From positions 1 to 14,182 of the forward strand of contig PMJN01000476.1 of NCBI GenBank assembly GCA_003157445.1: a DNA stretch of 14,182 bases, given 5' to 3'. A model generated the notes under the pieces. The model saw nothing but the letters and a program-made list of their open reading frames with translations. It was not told the DNA's origin and searched no databases. This stretch comes from Micrococcales bacterium (lineage in GTDB: Bacteria; Actinomycetota; Actinomycetes; Actinomycetales; Dermatophilaceae). Below, one piece after another: positions 13,427-14,182 of this stretch (positions within the stretch are counted from its first letter, which is position 1; each line of letters starts with the position of its first letter). A program made the translations under genes and the position numbers.

Positions 13427-13444
13427 AAAGCTCGATCGATCTGA
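13413..13444. repeat. 14-bp direct repeat just past the lipoprotein stop
   Basis: CTCGATCGATCTGA is present at 13413-13426 and 13431-13444, separated by AAAG. Each unit contains the self-complementary CGATCG, so the pair can also pair with itself as an inverted repeat. It lies 4 bp beyond the stop codon of the lipoprotein gene. It does not look like a canonical terminator, since there is no U tract. Confidence 0.85.
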
Positions 13445-13447
13445 CCC

Positions 13448-14077
13448 TCAGGCGTGCGGCCGGAAGGTCTCGACGATCTTGGCCAGACCGGCTGCGTTGA
13501 ACTCCGCGGCCGGTGCGATGGCGATGAGACTGATGATCAGGTGGTCGTTGACCTGCGCCATGATCTGCCAATATCGCAAGGGAGCGTCGGGCGCGCCAGC
13601 ACCTGCGGGGGTCTGGGTCCACTGGAGCAGAATCGCGTTCTTCGCGCCCGGCCACTTCAGGGTGGACCGGGTTAAGTCCTTTACCCCTTCTTGCCGCGTC
13701 ACGATCTCCAGGGACAGCGACTGCTCGATCGCGGTCGCCTTCGACTTGGTATCGGGGCTGATGACGACCCGCACGGGAGTGGCCGGCTTGCTGGACGGCG
13801 CGTCGTAACTGATCATCTGCTCGCCGTTGGCCATCGGCAGCGACTTCTCTTGAAAGTCCGCCGGGACGTACATCGAGAAGAACTTCCCGCTCGCCTGTCG
13901 TGACTCGCCCGGTTGACCGCCGCGCGCCGTCACCGCCACAGAAGGCGCGCCCGTCGGGATCATCCGCTGCACGCGTGGCTCGAGCTTGCTTGTCTCGTCC
14001 GAGCCACTGCTGCAGGCCGTCATGGTGATCAGCACCCCCGCCGTCAGAGCTGCTACACGTCGCCACGACCCGATCAT
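13448..14077 (-). CDS. Exported lipoprotein of unknown function
   Basis: 209-residue protein with a lipoprotein signal peptide: Arg6-Arg7, a hydrophobic stretch of about residues 8-19, and the lipobox ITMTAC with the acylated Cys at residue 22, followed by SSGSDETSK. The mature part should be anchored to the outer face of the cytoplasmic membrane. It shows a FFSMYVPADFQEKSLP strand-rich start, SYDAPSSKPATPVRVVIS, and a final NDHLIISLIAIAPAAEFNAAGLAKIVETFRPHA. This is reminiscent of small alpha/beta exported proteins of the PsbP/LpqN kind in actinobacteria, but I do not recognise a family with confidence. The ATG at 14077 has GGGAG 5 nt upstream and gives a standard signal peptide; ATGs at 14089, 14092, 14104 and 14143 are alternatives. 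No functional link to the oxidoreductase cluster is visible. Confidence 0.75.
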   Translation of the reverse strand: MIGSWRRVAALTAGVLITMTACSSGSDETSKLEPRVQRMIPTGAPSVAVTARGGQPGESRQASGKFFSMYVPADFQEKSLPMANGEQMISYDAPSSKPATPVRVVISPDTKSKATAIEQSLSLEIVTRQEGVKDLTRSTLKWPGAKNAILLQWTQTPAGAGAPDAPLRYWQIMAQVNDHLIISLIAIAPAAEFNAAGLAKIVETFRPHA

Positions 14078-14182
14078 CGATACTCCCATCATCACCTCAT
14101 GCATAAGGTACCGGCACCGTAGCGTGCACCCGCGCACGATCACCCAGGCGCACCCCTACGATCGCGACCGCCATCCACACCA

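Noticed and set aside
1..14182. CRISPR array, tRNA/rRNA genes, insertion sequences, toxin-antitoxin or phage-defence genes
   Set aside because: No regularly spaced repeats beyond two-copy tandems, no cloverleaf or rRNA-like sequence, no transposase, nuclease or small paired-ORF signature seen on either strand.

Overview
The window looks like chromosomal DNA of a high-GC actinobacterium. Codon third positions are strongly G/C, Shine-Dalgarno sites are AAGGAG/GGAGG-like, and two regulator genes appear to be transcribed leaderless from TANNNT boxes 6-7 nt before the start codon. The regulators, cupin, SDR, aldo-keto reductase and carboxymuconolactone-decarboxylase-like proteins are of types common in Streptomyces, Micrococcales and relatives. 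I cannot name a species.

Layout. 1-894 (+): orphan tandem-PAS protein with a coiled-coil tail. 895-1714: no intact gene; it holds the broken remains of a minus-strand PAP2-type membrane phosphoesterase. 1715-2611 (-): MmyB-like XRE regulator (regulator 1), divergent from a small cupin at 2821-3222 (+) that keeps the metal-binding and active-site histidines of the cupin hydroxynitrile lyase family. 3223-3856: no gene I recognise, but two short tandem repeats. 3857-4690 (+): classical SDR. 4691-5013: spacer with a perfect 14-bp palindrome. 5014-5973 (+): medium-chain (quinone oxidoreductase/zinc-binding dehydrogenase type) pseudogene with at least three frame changes.

6146-13156 is a minus-strand block. 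In transcription order it reads: regulator 2 (a close paralogue of regulator 1), aldo-keto reductase 2, a two-domain carboxymuconolactone-decarboxylase-like protein, an NmrA-like NAD(P)-binding protein and an SDR. After a 271-bp gap come a zinc alcohol dehydrogenase and aldo-keto reductase 1. 13448-14077 (-) encodes an exported lipoprotein of unknown function.

How it may work together (inference). Six or seven NAD(P)H oxidoreductases, a cupin and a CMD protein lie between two paralogous MmyB-like repressors. A related sequence element built on GCCAGTACCTG...CAGGG lies at four places: between regulator 1 and the cupin, upstream of the alcohol dehydrogenase, upstream of regulator 2, and in a diverged form upstream of aldo-keto reductase 2. 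Two of these copies share 24 identical bases about 5.6 kb apart on opposite strands. This is the strongest unexplained signal in the window. It suggests that one or both regulators control the scattered transcription units as a local regulon for handling reactive carbonyl, quinone or electrophile compounds. The substrate is not visible from sequence.
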